Positions 19,750 to 29,152 of a stretch of DNA of 64,000 nt are shown one piece after another. Below the pieces are notes generated by a model, which had not been told where the DNA came from, made no database searches, and saw only the letters and a list, made by a program, of their open reading frames with translations. How positions within the stretch are numbered: the stretch's first letter is position 1; each line of letters begins with the position of its first letter. The DNA is from Giardia muris. Taxonomy: Eukaryota > Fornicata > Diplomonadida > Hexamitidae. The stretch is taken from NCBI GenBank assembly GCA_006247105.1, contig CM016929.1, forward strand, positions 1-64,000, given 5' to 3'. The position numbers were made by a program, and so were the translations under genes.

Positions 19750-21435
19750 TCACTTCCCCCTGCATCCGAACCACCAACCGAGGAAGCCCCCGAGGCCTCC
19801 CAGGACCAGCAGGACGGCAATGACGATCCCTGCAATGGCACCCCCCGAGAGCCCCGAAGAACTGGAGGAGGGGGGAGAGGGGCAGGCATCGTTGGTGGGA
19901 GTGGAGCCGTCCCAGCAGAGGGTGCACGTCCCATTTGGACAGGAGGTGCACCCACTGGGACAGGCCGTGCAGTTGGAGGGGCCGGTCACAGTAGTAGTGT
20001 TGTAGTACCCCACTGAGAGGCACTTGGTGCAGTCCGTCCCACTCGTGCAGGTGGCGCACCCGGGGGCGCAGGAGGTGAGGACGGTCCCATTGAGGTAGAG
20101 GCCCGAGTCAGCCTTGACAGCTGTGCAGACCCCACCAGAGGCCGTGGTGCAGGCGCTCTTCCCGACCTCCGTGGAGGCGTTGTAGCAGCCCCCGTTGAGG
20201 AGGAAGAAGTTAGTGGTCGAGGCCCCGGTCACGTCCTGGCACTTCCCGCACCTCGTGGAGGACGCATCGAGGGCGCTTCCGTCCTCCTTCTGGCAGATCT
20301 GGGTCGCCCTCGTCACGCTCGTCGAGGCGACCGGGAAGCACTCTCCGTTGATCGGGACGAAGCCCGGCTTGCACTCGGAGCAGACCGTCGTGTTCCCGAC
20401 CAGGAACTGCTTCTCCTTCGCACAGACGCCCAGCTCGGCGGCCTTGAAGGTCGAGTAGCATCCATCGAGGTAGGGGACGTATCCATTGAGGCAGGACGTG
20501 CAGGTGCCGGAGGAGTCGGTGCAGACCTTGTCGTTCTTATCCACGCACGTCCCGTCGATCGGGGCCTGACCAGTCGGACACTCGGTGCAGACGAGCCCCG
20601 GACCGAGGTTGGTGCAGGAGGTGCAGTTCTTGGGACAGGAGTCGCAGGACGTGATGGCAAGGGAGGAGTTGTAGGTCGGGCCGAAGGAGGGGAGGCAGGC
20701 CTTGCAGATCTTCTCGTCCTTGTCGCACGTCTTGCAGTTCTGGATGGTACAGGCCTTGCAGGTCTTGTCAGTCTCTCCAACAAGGCCAAAGCCGGGGAGG
20801 CAGGCTGAACAGGAGGAGGTACTCGTGCACGTCTTGCAGCCCGAGGAGCAGGCCTTGCATGTCGAGTCGGTCGTGTCGAGGTAGTAGCCAGACTTGCACT
20901 CTGAGCAGGCGGAGGAGGAGCACGTCTTGCAATTGGTGTCGGTGCAAGCTGTGCATGTATTGCTATCGAAGTAGTAGCCCTCGTCACAAGAGTCGCAGTG
21001 AGTGGCCGAGGTCGAGCACGTCTTGCACGACGCGTCGCAGAGAGAGCAAGCATCAGTCGTCGCAGTCGCAGCAGCATTCGGGAAGAGCCCGTCTCCGCAC
21101 GTCGTGCACTTGAAGGTGTCAGTGGGATCCGTTGCCGTGCAGACGGGGCTGCCGGCCTTAGCCTCGTAGCAGCCGCCCTGGAAGAGGACGAAGGCGTCTC
21201 CGCACTTCCCGCACTTCGTTGCACTGTCCTCAAGCTCAGTGCTGGCATCCTTCTTGCATGCTGCTTTAGTAGTGTCGTCCACTGCTGCGCAGTTTCCATT
21301 GATGGGGACGTTCCCCGCATCGCACTCCGTGCAGACCTGCGTGCTCCCGAACTTCAGGCACTTGTCCGTTCCGCAGTTCGCTATGGCAGGACTGCAGGCA
21401 GCTGGAGCGGGAACGGCTCGAGCTTTCACCTCCCC
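19750..21435 (-). pseudogene. VSP unit U11 (class B mosaic), no ATG
   Basis: Open for 561 codons after a TGA at 21436-21438. The ATG at 21440-21442, next to the U12 stop, is out of frame. The N-terminal 200 residues are distinctive: CGTDKCLKFGSTQVC, FVLFQGGCYEAKAG, and then a run of short CXXC repeats (CDASCKTCSTSATHCDSC, CTDTNCKTCSSSACSEC) resembling those in Giardia cysteine-rich proteins. From GFGLVGETDKTC it is class B, almost identical to U12, and the last part matches U5. It ends in the transmembrane segment and CRGK. Confidence 0.75.
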
Positions 21436-21442
21436 TCACCAT

Positions 21443-23107
21443 TTACTTCCCCCTGCATCCGAACCACCAACCGAGGAAGCCCCCGAGACCTCCCAGGACC
21501 AGCAGGACGGCGATGACGATCCCCGCAATGGCACCCCCAGAGAGCCCCGAGGAGCTGGAGGAGGGGGGAGGGGGGCAGGTCCCATTGAAGGACGACCCGT
21601 CCCAGCAGGTCGTGCAGGCCGTCGTGGTGCATCCCGTGCAGCCCGAGTGGTAGATCGAGCACGCCTTGCAGTCGGGGGTGGCAGAAGCATTGGTGTTGGC
21701 GTTGTAGTACCCGAAGCCGCAGGACGTGCAGGTGACGGCACCGTTCGAGGAGGTGCAGGCTCCGCACCCCGGGACCTTCGAGGAGCAGGAGACGAGGACG
21801 TTGTTGTCGAGGTAGAGGCCCGAGTCAGCCTTGACAGCTGTGCAGACTCCATTAGAGGCCGTGGTGCAGGCGCTCTTCCCGACCTCCGTGGAGGCGTTGT
21901 AGCAGCCCCCGTTGAGGAGGAAGAAGTTAGTGGTCGAGGCCCCGGTCACGTCCTGGCACTTCCCGCACCTCGTGGAGGACGCATCGAGGGCGCTTCCGTC
22001 CTCCTTCTGGCAGATCTGGGTCGCCCTCGTCACGCTCGTCGAGGCGACCGGGAAGCACTCTCCGTTGATCGGGACGAAGCCCGGCTTGCACTCGGAGCAG
22101 ACCGTCGTGTTCCCGACCAGGAACTGCTTCTCCTTCGCACAGACGCCCAGCTCGGCGGCCTTGAAGGTCGAGTAGCATCCATCGAGGTAGGGGACGTATC
22201 CATTGAGGCAGGACGTGCAGGTGCCGGAGGAGTCGGTGCAGACCTTGTCGTTCTTATCCACGCACGTCCCGTCGATCGGGGCCTGACCAGTCGGACACTC
22301 GGTGCAGACGAGCCCCGGACCGAGGTTGGTGCAGGAGGTGCAGTTCTTGGGACAGGAGTCGCAGGACGTGATGGCAAGGGAGGAGTTGTAGGTCGGGCCG
22401 AAGGAGGGGAGGCAGACCTTGCAGATCTTCTCGTCCTTGTCGCACGTCTTGCAGTTCTGGATGGTACAGGCCTTGCAGGTCGAGTCGGCAAGAAGGCCGA
22501 AGCCGGGGCTGCAGGCGGAGCAGGTGTTCTCAGCACTCACCTGGGCACAGTTGGAGCACTTGGTGGTGTCACTACAGGAGACGCAGCTCCCGTCCCCCTT
22601 GGGGAGGAAGCCACTGGCACAGGAGGTGCACTTGAAGGTCGAGTCATAGGTGCAGGTGTTGCAGTTCGCCTTCCCGTTCGTGCTGTCACTGCAGAGGTAG
22701 AGGGTGTCACTCTTGACGAAGGTGACCGCGTCCTTGTCCGGGGCAGCTGTGCACTTCCCCCCGGTGGCCGTCTTGCAGAGCTTGTTCCCGGGAGAGGCGT
22801 CCTTGTTGTAACAACCCCCGTTGAACAGGAAGAGGGTCCCGGACGTCCCACACGACTCACACGTGCCATCGGCATTTGACGTCTTCAGAACACAGTTTCC
22901 ACCTGATGGAGTCCCACACTTCCCATCGATCGGGGCCTCAGTATCAGTCGAACACTTCTTGCAGAACTCTCCTTGAACCCCCGGGATGGTGAAGTTCGAA
23001 TCAGCTGCACACGCCCCCGTAGCTCGAGCCTTCACCTCCACCGAGCCCTCGAGGACGTCGATCTCCGGTACTGCCCTCCCGGAGGAGCGGTCGATCGTCC
23101 CGAGCAT
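21443..23107 (-). CDS. VSP unit U12 (class B), first unit of the array, chimeric 5' end
   Basis: Encodes 554 residues from the nearest in-frame ATG at 23107. VSP homology starts only at VKARATGACAADSNF (about 23038). The preceding 23 codons (MLGTIDRSSGRAVPEIDV) resemble no other unit, and the frame stays open to 23305. The body is class B with GGCYNKDASPG, GGCYNASTEVG, the transmembrane segment and CRGK. It is the only unit ending in TAA, which makes AGTAAA across the stop. Being promoter-proximal, it would be the natural expression site, yet it has no signal peptide. The start is uncertain. Confidence 0.72.
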   Translation of the reverse strand: MLGTIDRSSGRAVPEIDVLEGSVEVKARATGACAADSNFTIPGVQGEFCKKCSTDTEAPIDGKCGTPSGGNCVLKTSNADGTCESCGTSGTLFLFNGGCYNKDASPGNKLCKTATGGKCTAAPDKDAVTFVKSDTLYLCSDSTNGKANCNTCTYDSTFKCTSCASGFLPKGDGSCVSCSDTTKCSNCAQVSAENTCSACSPGFGLLADSTCKACTIQNCKTCDKDEKICKVCLPSFGPTYNSSLAITSCDSCPKNCTSCTNLGPGLVCTECPTGQAPIDGTCVDKNDKVCTDSSGTCTSCLNGYVPYLDGCYSTFKAAELGVCAKEKQFLVGNTTVCSECKPGFVPINGECFPVASTSVTRATQICQKEDGSALDASSTRCGKCQDVTGASTTNFFLLNGGCYNASTEVGKSACTTASNGVCTAVKADSGLYLDNNVLVSCSSKVPGCGACTSSNGAVTCTSCGFGYYNANTNASATPDCKACSIYHSGCTGCTTTACTTCWDGSSFNGTCPPPPSSSSSGLSGGAIAGIVIAVLLVLGGLGGFLGWWFGCRGK

Positions 23108-24371
23108 TGCGGGTCGTCCGGGCTCAGACCTCAGGCATGACGATCCCATTGGGTGGTGCGAAGACCGATCCTCCTGGAGCGGACCTGGTTGGGAGCTGCT
23201 GGATGGTCCTGAGTTGTGTGGTCTCGCACCAAGGTCTGGGACGAGAGGGGAGGGGCCTGTCAGGCTGCGGTCGAGGAGGCGGGCTCTCTGACGACTCCTC
23301 ACCAAGTCCTCTCCCCATCTGTCAGCAGGACTCCGAGCTCATGGACGTCTGGTGCGTCCTCCCAGTGGTCCCGTCCCTGAGCCACGGTCTGAAGGGCGTG
23401 AGGAGCCACAAACCGGGCCCCTGCTCGAAGTCCTTCGTTCGTCAACGATCTGCAGGACAGGTCTCCTCTCGTGGCCAGGAGCACACGTCCACGACCTCTT
23501 CCATATCTCCTCGGATGCTCCCGTCCCTCCAAACTCATACTTGGTGGGCAACGAGGACAGACAGCACGGCCTTCTTGTCGTCCCCTGCCCCGAGGGAAGG
23601 CTCGAAGTGGTCATGATGGGGACTGCTTCTCGACTTCCGGAGAGGAGAAGTGGACGAGGTGATCCCGACGTCATGCCTCTTCGACTCCTTGAACGAGCCA
23701 GGACTGAGAGTCCTCACGAAGGTCACGACCTCGAGGAGGAGCGGGGAGAGTCGTCTGTAATCCCAGAACCACGGGCCGAGATGAGTCGACAGGAAGGGAT
23801 GTCCGTCATCCAGCACAAGGGTCCTGGCCTCTCGATCCCAAGGACCTTGTAGGCACGGTTCCCAGTGCTCGTCGTGTGGTCCCATCCGAAGAGCTGAGTC
23901 ATGAGACACCCATTGATGGAACAGGGGTGATGAGGACTGCAGTGCGACGGGAGGTGCCCACAAGGACGCCGTGGAGTGGACGGACGAGCCGTCTCGTGCA
24001 GGAATGGGGCCACGGGACAGGCCACCGGTATGGAAGGACGGACGGGAGAGGGGAGCAGTAGGTCTTCATCAGGCCGGGCAGTCTGGAAGGACTGAAGAGC
24101 ATCGTAGGCACCACTGGTTCCGGACAGCAGTGATGACTTCTGGTGCAGGACGGCTCGTTGTCGTCCCAGGCCGTGAGCCCGCCCACATTGGACGACTCCG
24201 GCTCCTCCTTGGCAGAGATGGGACGTGTCCCTCCCCAACGGCCAGGGAGGAAGGACGACCATAAGTCGGGGGCGTCTCCCTTCTGAGTCTGGATGCGAGT
24301 TGCACGTCAGCCAGCTTGGACCCGCGCCTCCTCGGATGGGCCGGGAGGCTCTCCGCCCTGTTATTGAGTGG
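23108..24371. other. No intact gene; probably decayed sequence
   Basis: All six frames are broken or of shuffled composition, and no complete domain is seen. On the plus strand, short fragments could be ankyrin debris: a DSTAF..PREG stretch followed in another frame by LEVVMM near 23560-23620, and GRLRLLLGRDG near 24195. These are weak and were not used to call a gene. The frame of U12 remains open to 23305 on the minus strand but encodes nothing recognised. Confidence 0.4.
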
Positions 24372-24561
24372 GTGGGGAGCTATAAGGGGAGACTGATGAC
24401 CAGTGGGAGCTCATCCAGGGACGAGAGCACCCCGAGGAGAGCTGTGGACCTCCCGTCCTCGGGGCAGATCGTTGGTAGTGGTTGGATGCCCAGAGTGTCG
24501 GATGGTATGGGAGGGGGAGCTTCAGTGGAAGGCTGGTGAAGGGGATGTTTGATTCTCAAAA
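24372..24561 (+). repeat. Right arm of inverted duplicated 5' flank with upstream region of the ankyrin-RING gene
   Basis: Matches 957-1135 in inverted orientation with few differences, and the similarity runs on into the coding region. It ends GATTCTCAAAA directly before the ATG. The 956 and 27110 genes have GATGTTCAAAA and GATAATCAAAA plus one A at the same place. An AT-rich block abutting the ATG is the usual Giardia core promoter and transcription start arrangement. A TATAAGGGGAG stretch lies about 180 bases upstream in both arms, with no evidence that it acts as a TATA box. Confidence 0.75.
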
Positions 24562-26757
24562 ATGTCCGTTACAGACCTGATGAAGGCGGCTAGAGATGGC
24601 GACCTCAAAGGCGTGAAAAGGAATCTCAATCAGGTTGGGAAACAGGATAGAAATGGTGGGACGGCCCTGATGTACGCAACAAGACAAGGCCACTCTGATT
24701 GCATCCCCTTCCTAGAAAGGGAAATTGGGATGCAGGACGAAGATGGATTGACCGCATTGATGTGGGCCGCCTACCATGGCAAGACAGACTGCGTCCGACT
24801 CCTCCTTTCAGAGGCCGGGAAGCATACGACAGGGGCATGGAGTAACTTTTCCCCCGGAGCAACAGCTCTCATGATGGCAGCCCATGAGAACCACCCCGAG
24901 ATCGTCCAGTTTCTTCTTCCGTATGAACAGGGAATGATTGATTCCAATGGAAATACAGCTATGTGGTACGCGAACAAGAGGACGTCATGGATGAGCGATA
25001 ACTATCAAGTCCGTAGGCTCCTCGAGAACGAGGGCTCAGAACGTGCTTCTCCTCCACCACAAGGACCAGCATTCCTCCAGGTATTTGCAACGGTTGGAGA
25101 TGTTGAGGGAGTCCAGAAACACTTGGACCGTGTGGGCTATCAGAATCTGAATGGCACGACGGCACTGATGATGGCCGCAGAGAAAGGCCATTCCGACTGC
25201 ATCCCCCTCCTAGAGAAGGAGATCGGGATGCAGAATAACTGGGGATGGACTGCATTGATGTGGGGTGCCCTTAATGGCCAAACAGACTGTGCCCGTCTTC
25301 TCCTCTCTGAGGCGGGAAGGCAATCGACGGAAAAATGGGATGACTTTCCCCCTGGAGCGACCGCTCTCATGATAGCCGTGGCGAAAGGCCACTCTAGATG
25401 CATCCCCCTTCTCGAGAAAGAGGTTAGAATGCAGGACAACCGGGGATGGACGGCCCTGATGTATGCAGCCCACGGTGGCCACATAGACTGTGCCCGACTC
25501 CTCCTCTCCGAGGCTGGACTCCAGTCGAGCAAAGAGGCAAATGGGATGCCCAAGGGGACATCTGCCCTGATGCTCGCCGCGGCCCGAGGAAGTACGGGCA
25601 TCGTCGCTCTCCTTGAACCGTACGAGCTCGGCCTTCGTGACTGCCAAGGCAACACAGCAGGCCACATTGCACGTGCGAATCCCAGGAACAGCAAGGAACT
25701 TATCGCTCTTCTAGAACGGGACTCCCCCGATAACCTGGCCCTTCGGTTTCTTCCCCCTGCGGTCGACATCACGCCCCTCATCCAGGCCGTCATCGCAGGA
25801 GACCGGGAGGCCTTCCATGCCCACCTCGATGAAGCGGGAAGGAAGGACACGGATGGACGGACGGCACTCATGTACGCCGCAGAGAGGGGCGAGGTGGAGT
25901 TCGTCCGTCTTCTCCGAACTCAGGAGCTCCGGACGCAGGACCAGGAGGGTCGGATAGCCCTGATGCTCGCTGCACAGCACGGGGAAGTCGGATGCGTGAA
26001 GCTCCTTCTGGAAGAGGCGGACCTTGAGAACTCCCGGGGCGAGTCAGCCCTCGATATTGCAGGATCTGTTGGTTCGAAGGCCAGTCACCATACTCGATGT
26101 CAGTGTTGTGCCCTCATTCTTCGAGACGACGCGGGAGCAGGAGTGGGAGTCGGACGTCACCTCTCGGTTGCACAGAGGAAGCTGCTGACAGTGCGAGAAG
26201 CACTCAGCACTGCCTTCTCTGGAGATGACGCCCAGCATGCAGAGAACGCATTCGCCAACATCATTGCTGAGCTGAACTTCCTCAGGCAGCTCACTGAGCA
26301 GCAGGACCGAAATACGAACGCTGCAGAGATCGCAGCTCTACACCGGCGCCTCGAGGAGAGAGACGCCGAGGTGGCCGCAGAACGGCAGGAGCACGGTCGA
26401 AGGATCGCAGAGCTCACCACTCACCTCCAGGAGAGGACTGACGAGCTCGAGAAGCGTACCCTGGAGCTCCAGACATCGATCCGAATGCCCCAGCCGATTC
26501 TCACGGGAGACGGGTACACCCTCGACGAGCTCGAGTTGCTCGAGAGGAACCTGACAACCTCACTGAAGACCATCACAACGTCCCGGGCCGTCCTCCAATC
26601 GAGTAGCTGCATTGTCTGCCTCAGGAATCCGAAGGACACGCTCCTCCAGCCCTGCAACCACCTCTGCGTCTGCTCTGACTGTTCGGGTCAGCTTAAGGGC
26701 CAACCGTGCCCGCTCTGCAGGACCCCCATCGACAACACTGTCAAGGTGCACCTCTAG
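24562..26757 (+). CDS. Ankyrin-repeat protein with C-terminal RING finger (protein 21.1-like)
   Basis: Encodes 731 residues. About a dozen ankyrin repeats span residues 1-470 (TALMYATRQGHSDCIPFLE, TALMWAAYHGKTDCVRLLL and similar). A coiled coil follows at about 530-640. A RING of the MDM2/IAP type ends the protein at about 683-722 (CIVC, PCNHLCVCSDC, CPLC). Such RINGs usually bring E2 enzymes to a substrate, here presumably one bound by the ankyrin repeats, so a ubiquitin ligase role is a reasonable inference. Giardia has many ankyrin protein 21.1 and NEK-ankyrin genes. The ATG is supported by the leader shared with two paralogs. A decayed relative lies at 1330-2328. The next gene follows after 352 bases. 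Confidence 0.88.
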   Translation: MSVTDLMKAARDGDLKGVKRNLNQVGKQDRNGGTALMYATRQGHSDCIPFLEREIGMQDEDGLTALMWAAYHGKTDCVRLLLSEAGKHTTGAWSNFSPGATALMMAAHENHPEIVQFLLPYEQGMIDSNGNTAMWYANKRTSWMSDNYQVRRLLENEGSERASPPPQGPAFLQVFATVGDVEGVQKHLDRVGYQNLNGTTALMMAAEKGHSDCIPLLEKEIGMQNNWGWTALMWGALNGQTDCARLLLSEAGRQSTEKWDDFPPGATALMIAVAKGHSRCIPLLEKEVRMQDNRGWTALMYAAHGGHIDCARLLLSEAGLQSSKEANGMPKGTSALMLAAARGSTGIVALLEPYELGLRDCQGNTAGHIARANPRNSKELIALLERDSPDNLALRFLPPAVDITPLIQAVIAGDREAFHAHLDEAGRKDTDGRTALMYAAERGEVEFVRLLRTQELRTQDQEGRIALMLAAQHGEVGCVKLLLEEADLENSRGESALDIAGSVGSKASHHTRCQCCALILRDDAGAGVGVGRHLSVAQRKLLTVREALSTAFSGDDAQHAENAFANIIAELNFLRQLTEQQDRNTNAAEIAALHRRLEERDAEVAAERQEHGRRIAELTTHLQERTDELEKRTLELQTSIRMPQPILTGDGYTLDELELLERNLTTSLKTITTSRAVLQSSSCIVCLRNPKDTLLQPCNHLCVCSDCSGQLKGQPCPLCRTPIDNTVKVHL

Positions 26758-27109
26758 GACTCTCATATCTTACACCCACCGTCTTCAACATCAACGAAGT
26801 GCGTGGAGTGCCTGGCTGGACACTCTCAACTCTCCGAGGGTGGAGACCCAAGGGCTTCAACGAGTAGGCCTGGAGAGGGTCTCCAGGAGAGGGAGTCCTT
26901 CCCATCAGTCCGGTGGATGAGCACAGGACGGGAAGTGGAGTTAGTGACCCCTCTCCTCGTTCTCTGGAGAGGGGTGGAGGATCCTACACAGTCACTCCTC
27001 ATCCCCTAAGGGGCCCAGAGGTGACAGGTGGGCCAGGCCTTCTCTCTCCCATTGGCGTCGGGGTCCGGAGCTGAGAGGAATAAAGAGATTGACGCTTGAT
27101 AATCAAAAA
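26758..27109. other. Intergenic region; initiator-like block before the kinase ATG
   Basis: About 350 bases without a gene or RNA that can be recognised. Its last 16 bases (CTTGATAATCAAAAAA, ending on the A of the ATG) match the leader of the two paralogous ankyrin genes. The remainder is GC-rich and shares no obvious similarity with their flanks. Confidence 0.5.
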
Positions 27110-29152
27110 ATGCCTCCCACTGAATTGATGGAGGCGGTAAAGAAGGGGGACTTCAAGGCCGTGAGAGCCAATCTTAGTGAGGTCGGGAAGAAGGATGAAT
27201 ATGGTGAGACGGCCCTGATGTTTGCCGCAATTAATGGCCACGCTTATTGCATCCCTCTCTTAGAGAAGGAGATCGGGATGCAGAACAAAGGGGGATGGAC
27301 TGCATTGATGTGGGCTGTTTACTATGGCAAGACAGACTGTGCCCGGCTCCTCCTCTCAGAGGCTGGGAAGCAGACGACAGAGGAGTGGAATAACTTTCCC
27401 CCCGGAACGACCGCTCTCATGATAGCAGCCTACCACAACCACACTGAAATTGTCCAGCTTCTTCTTCCCTACGAACAGGGAATGAAAGATTCCGAAGGCC
27501 ATACTGCTCAGTGGTATGCGAACAACGGTTCAAAGGAGGATGACTCCATTCATGTTCGTGAGCTCCTCAAGAATGAGGGGACAGAACGTATTCTTCCTCC
27601 ACTGGATCTCTTTGGAGCGCTCAAGTTCCTGGAGCGAGTTGATAAGATCACTAACGAGAACACTTCTCTCAAACAACAGCTCGATAATTCCATTGAGGAG
27701 TCCAAGAGGCATGCGGAGATGAACGAGGACCTTCGAAAGGCCTCTGACCAGAATCGAGCCCTCATCAACGCCCTCACCACCGAGAAGGGGACCCTTCAGG
27801 AGCAGCTCTCCAAGACCACTGAGGACCTCAAGAGAGCACTTGCAGACCAGAAGGCCCAGATCCTCGTCCTCGAGAAGGAGGTTGCCCAATTGAGGACCGA
27901 GAGCCATGACATGAAAGACCTTCAGAGACGCCTCGAGGAGGTGGAGGAGGAGAAGAGGATCCTCCTCCAGAACCTCGCTGCTGTCGGGGGCAGGCTTCCC
28001 CCTGCACGGGAGGACAGCTCTCTCATCTCATCTGCCATCCAGGGAGACCTCAGCACACTCCGAAGGCACCTCGACCAGGCAGGACAGAAGGACTCCTCAG
28101 GCATGACGGCCCTGATGCACGCCGCCTCCCGAGGCCAGACCGAGGTCGTCCGCCTCCTCCGGCCCCTCGAGGCCCACCTCCAGGACGGGAGGGGATGGAC
28201 GGCCCTGATGCATGCAGTGAGGGGAGGACACGAGGAGTGCATCGGCCTCCTCCTTCTGGAGAGGGACATGAAGGACGGGGAGGGCAGGACGGCAGAGGAT
28301 GTCGCCAACGGCCTTCCCGATGGGAAGAAGAAGATCACGCCCCTCCTCAGAAAGAAGGTCCAGCTCCCCGACCTTCCCGATGAGCTCTCGTCCTTCCAGC
28401 TTACGGGGAGGCTCGGAAGGGGGGCCTTCGGGACCGTCTTCTCCGCCTGGTCCGAGGAGCACGGGAACTGCGCCCTGAAGGTCGTCGAGTACGAGGAGAT
28501 GGAGAGGACGATCGTCGACTCCCTCCGAAGGGAGATGGGGACCATCCCCTCCCTCGAGCACCCCCACGTCCTCCGCTACCACCGGGTGCACGACGACCCG
28601 GACAACGGGACCGCCTACCTCGTGATGGAGTGGTGCTCCGGGACGCTCCTCGACGAGGTCCGGGGGCGCGGGGAGAGGAGAGAGCCCTTCAGGGACGATG
28701 AGGTGTGGAGATGCCTTCGGGAGATGGCGAGCGGTCTTGCCTACCTCCACGAGAAGAGGTATGTTCATAGAGACCTGAAGCCGGGGAACGTCCTCCTCTC
28801 TTCTGACGGTCGGTGCGTCTTGGGAGACTTCGGACTTGCAAGAACGCTCGGGGACTCGTCTCGGATGAGTACGCTTGTAGGAACCTTTGGATACATGGCC
28901 CCCGAGATCCACCAAGGGGAGAACTACGACAAGTCCGTCGACGTCTGGGCCCTGGGAGTGATGGGATATGAGTTGTGCACCCACGCCCTTCCGTTCGAGA
29001 ACGTAGCAGCTGTCCTCAACGAGACGTCCGCTCCTTCTCTCGAGGGTCGTCCCTCAGAACTTGCTGCCCTCATCTCCCGGATGCTCTCGAAGGACCCCAA
29101 AGACCGTCCGACAGCACGGGACGTTCTTAAGGAGGCGGAGGTAAGTCTTTAG
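27110..29152 (+). CDS. Ankyrin / coiled-coil / ankyrin protein with active-type protein kinase domain
   Basis: Encodes 680 residues from the ATG at 27110; the frame is open upstream but without another ATG. The order is ankyrin repeats (1-140), a coiled coil (about 165-300), two or three ankyrin repeats (about 305-400) and a Ser/Thr kinase (about 425-680). Catalytic signatures are complete: GRGAFGTVF, the lysine in CALKVV, HRDLKPGN near 552, DFGLA near 572 and APE near 596. It should therefore be active, unlike many Giardia NEKs. The usual Giardia plan puts the kinase first; here it is last. The stop TAG overlaps AGTAAA. A truncated near copy lies inverted at 62617-64000. Confidence 0.9.
   Translation: MPPTELMEAVKKGDFKAVRANLSEVGKKDEYGETALMFAAINGHAYCIPLLEKEIGMQNKGGWTALMWAVYYGKTDCARLLLSEAGKQTTEEWNNFPPGTTALMIAAYHNHTEIVQLLLPYEQGMKDSEGHTAQWYANNGSKEDDSIHVRELLKNEGTERILPPLDLFGALKFLERVDKITNENTSLKQQLDNSIEESKRHAEMNEDLRKASDQNRALINALTTEKGTLQEQLSKTTEDLKRALADQKAQILVLEKEVAQLRTESHDMKDLQRRLEEVEEEKRILLQNLAAVGGRLPPAREDSSLISSAIQGDLSTLRRHLDQAGQKDSSGMTALMHAASRGQTEVVRLLRPLEAHLQDGRGWTALMHAVRGGHEECIGLLLLERDMKDGEGRTAEDVANGLPDGKKKITPLLRKKVQLPDLPDELSSFQLTGRLGRGAFGTVFSAWSEEHGNCALKVVEYEEMERTIVDSLRREMGTIPSLEHPHVLRYHRVHDDPDNGTAYLVMEWCSGTLLDEVRGRGERREPFRDDEVWRCLREMASGLAYLHEKRYVHRDLKPGNVLLSSDGRCVLGDFGLARTLGDSSRMSTLVGTFGYMAPEIHQGENYDKSVDVWALGVMGYELCTHALPFENVAAVLNETSAPSLEGRPSELAALISRMLSKDPKDRPTARDVLKEAEVSL

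Larger units (their letters stand above)
2424..23107 (-). repeat. Tandem head-to-tail array of 12 VSP units
   Basis: Twelve units of about 1.5-2.0 kb follow one another on the minus strand with only 4 to 10 bases between each unit's start and the neighbour's stop. All end with the same serine run, transmembrane segment and FLGWWFGCRGK tail. Three sequence classes occur. Class A (U1, U3, U7, U9, U10) has LESFSVPGWSEVLCGKCGK. Class B (U2, U4, U5, U6, U11, U12) has FKAAELGVCAKEKQFLVGN. U8 is divergent. Long near-identical blocks shared by units that differ elsewhere indicate repeated recombination or gene conversion. Every stop codon overlaps or abuts AGTGAA (AGTAAA for U12). Confidence 0.9.

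Noticed and set aside
15868..21435. Programmed TGA readthrough joining U11, U10 and U9
   Set aside because: As a mechanism it is unsupported. Each TGA lies in a polyadenylation hexamer, and the products would have internal transmembrane tails. Shared phase is reported as an observation only.
2424..23107. Long tandem repeats that could be mistaken for CRISPR or satellite DNA
   Set aside because: The units are protein-coding, 1.5-2 kb long, with codon-level conservation. There are no short direct repeats with spacers.
23135..24262. Possible decayed kinase or ankyrin gene in the gap right of the array
   Set aside because: Only isolated fragments of 6-10 residues fit, in different frames and without order. 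Not enough to call a pseudogene.
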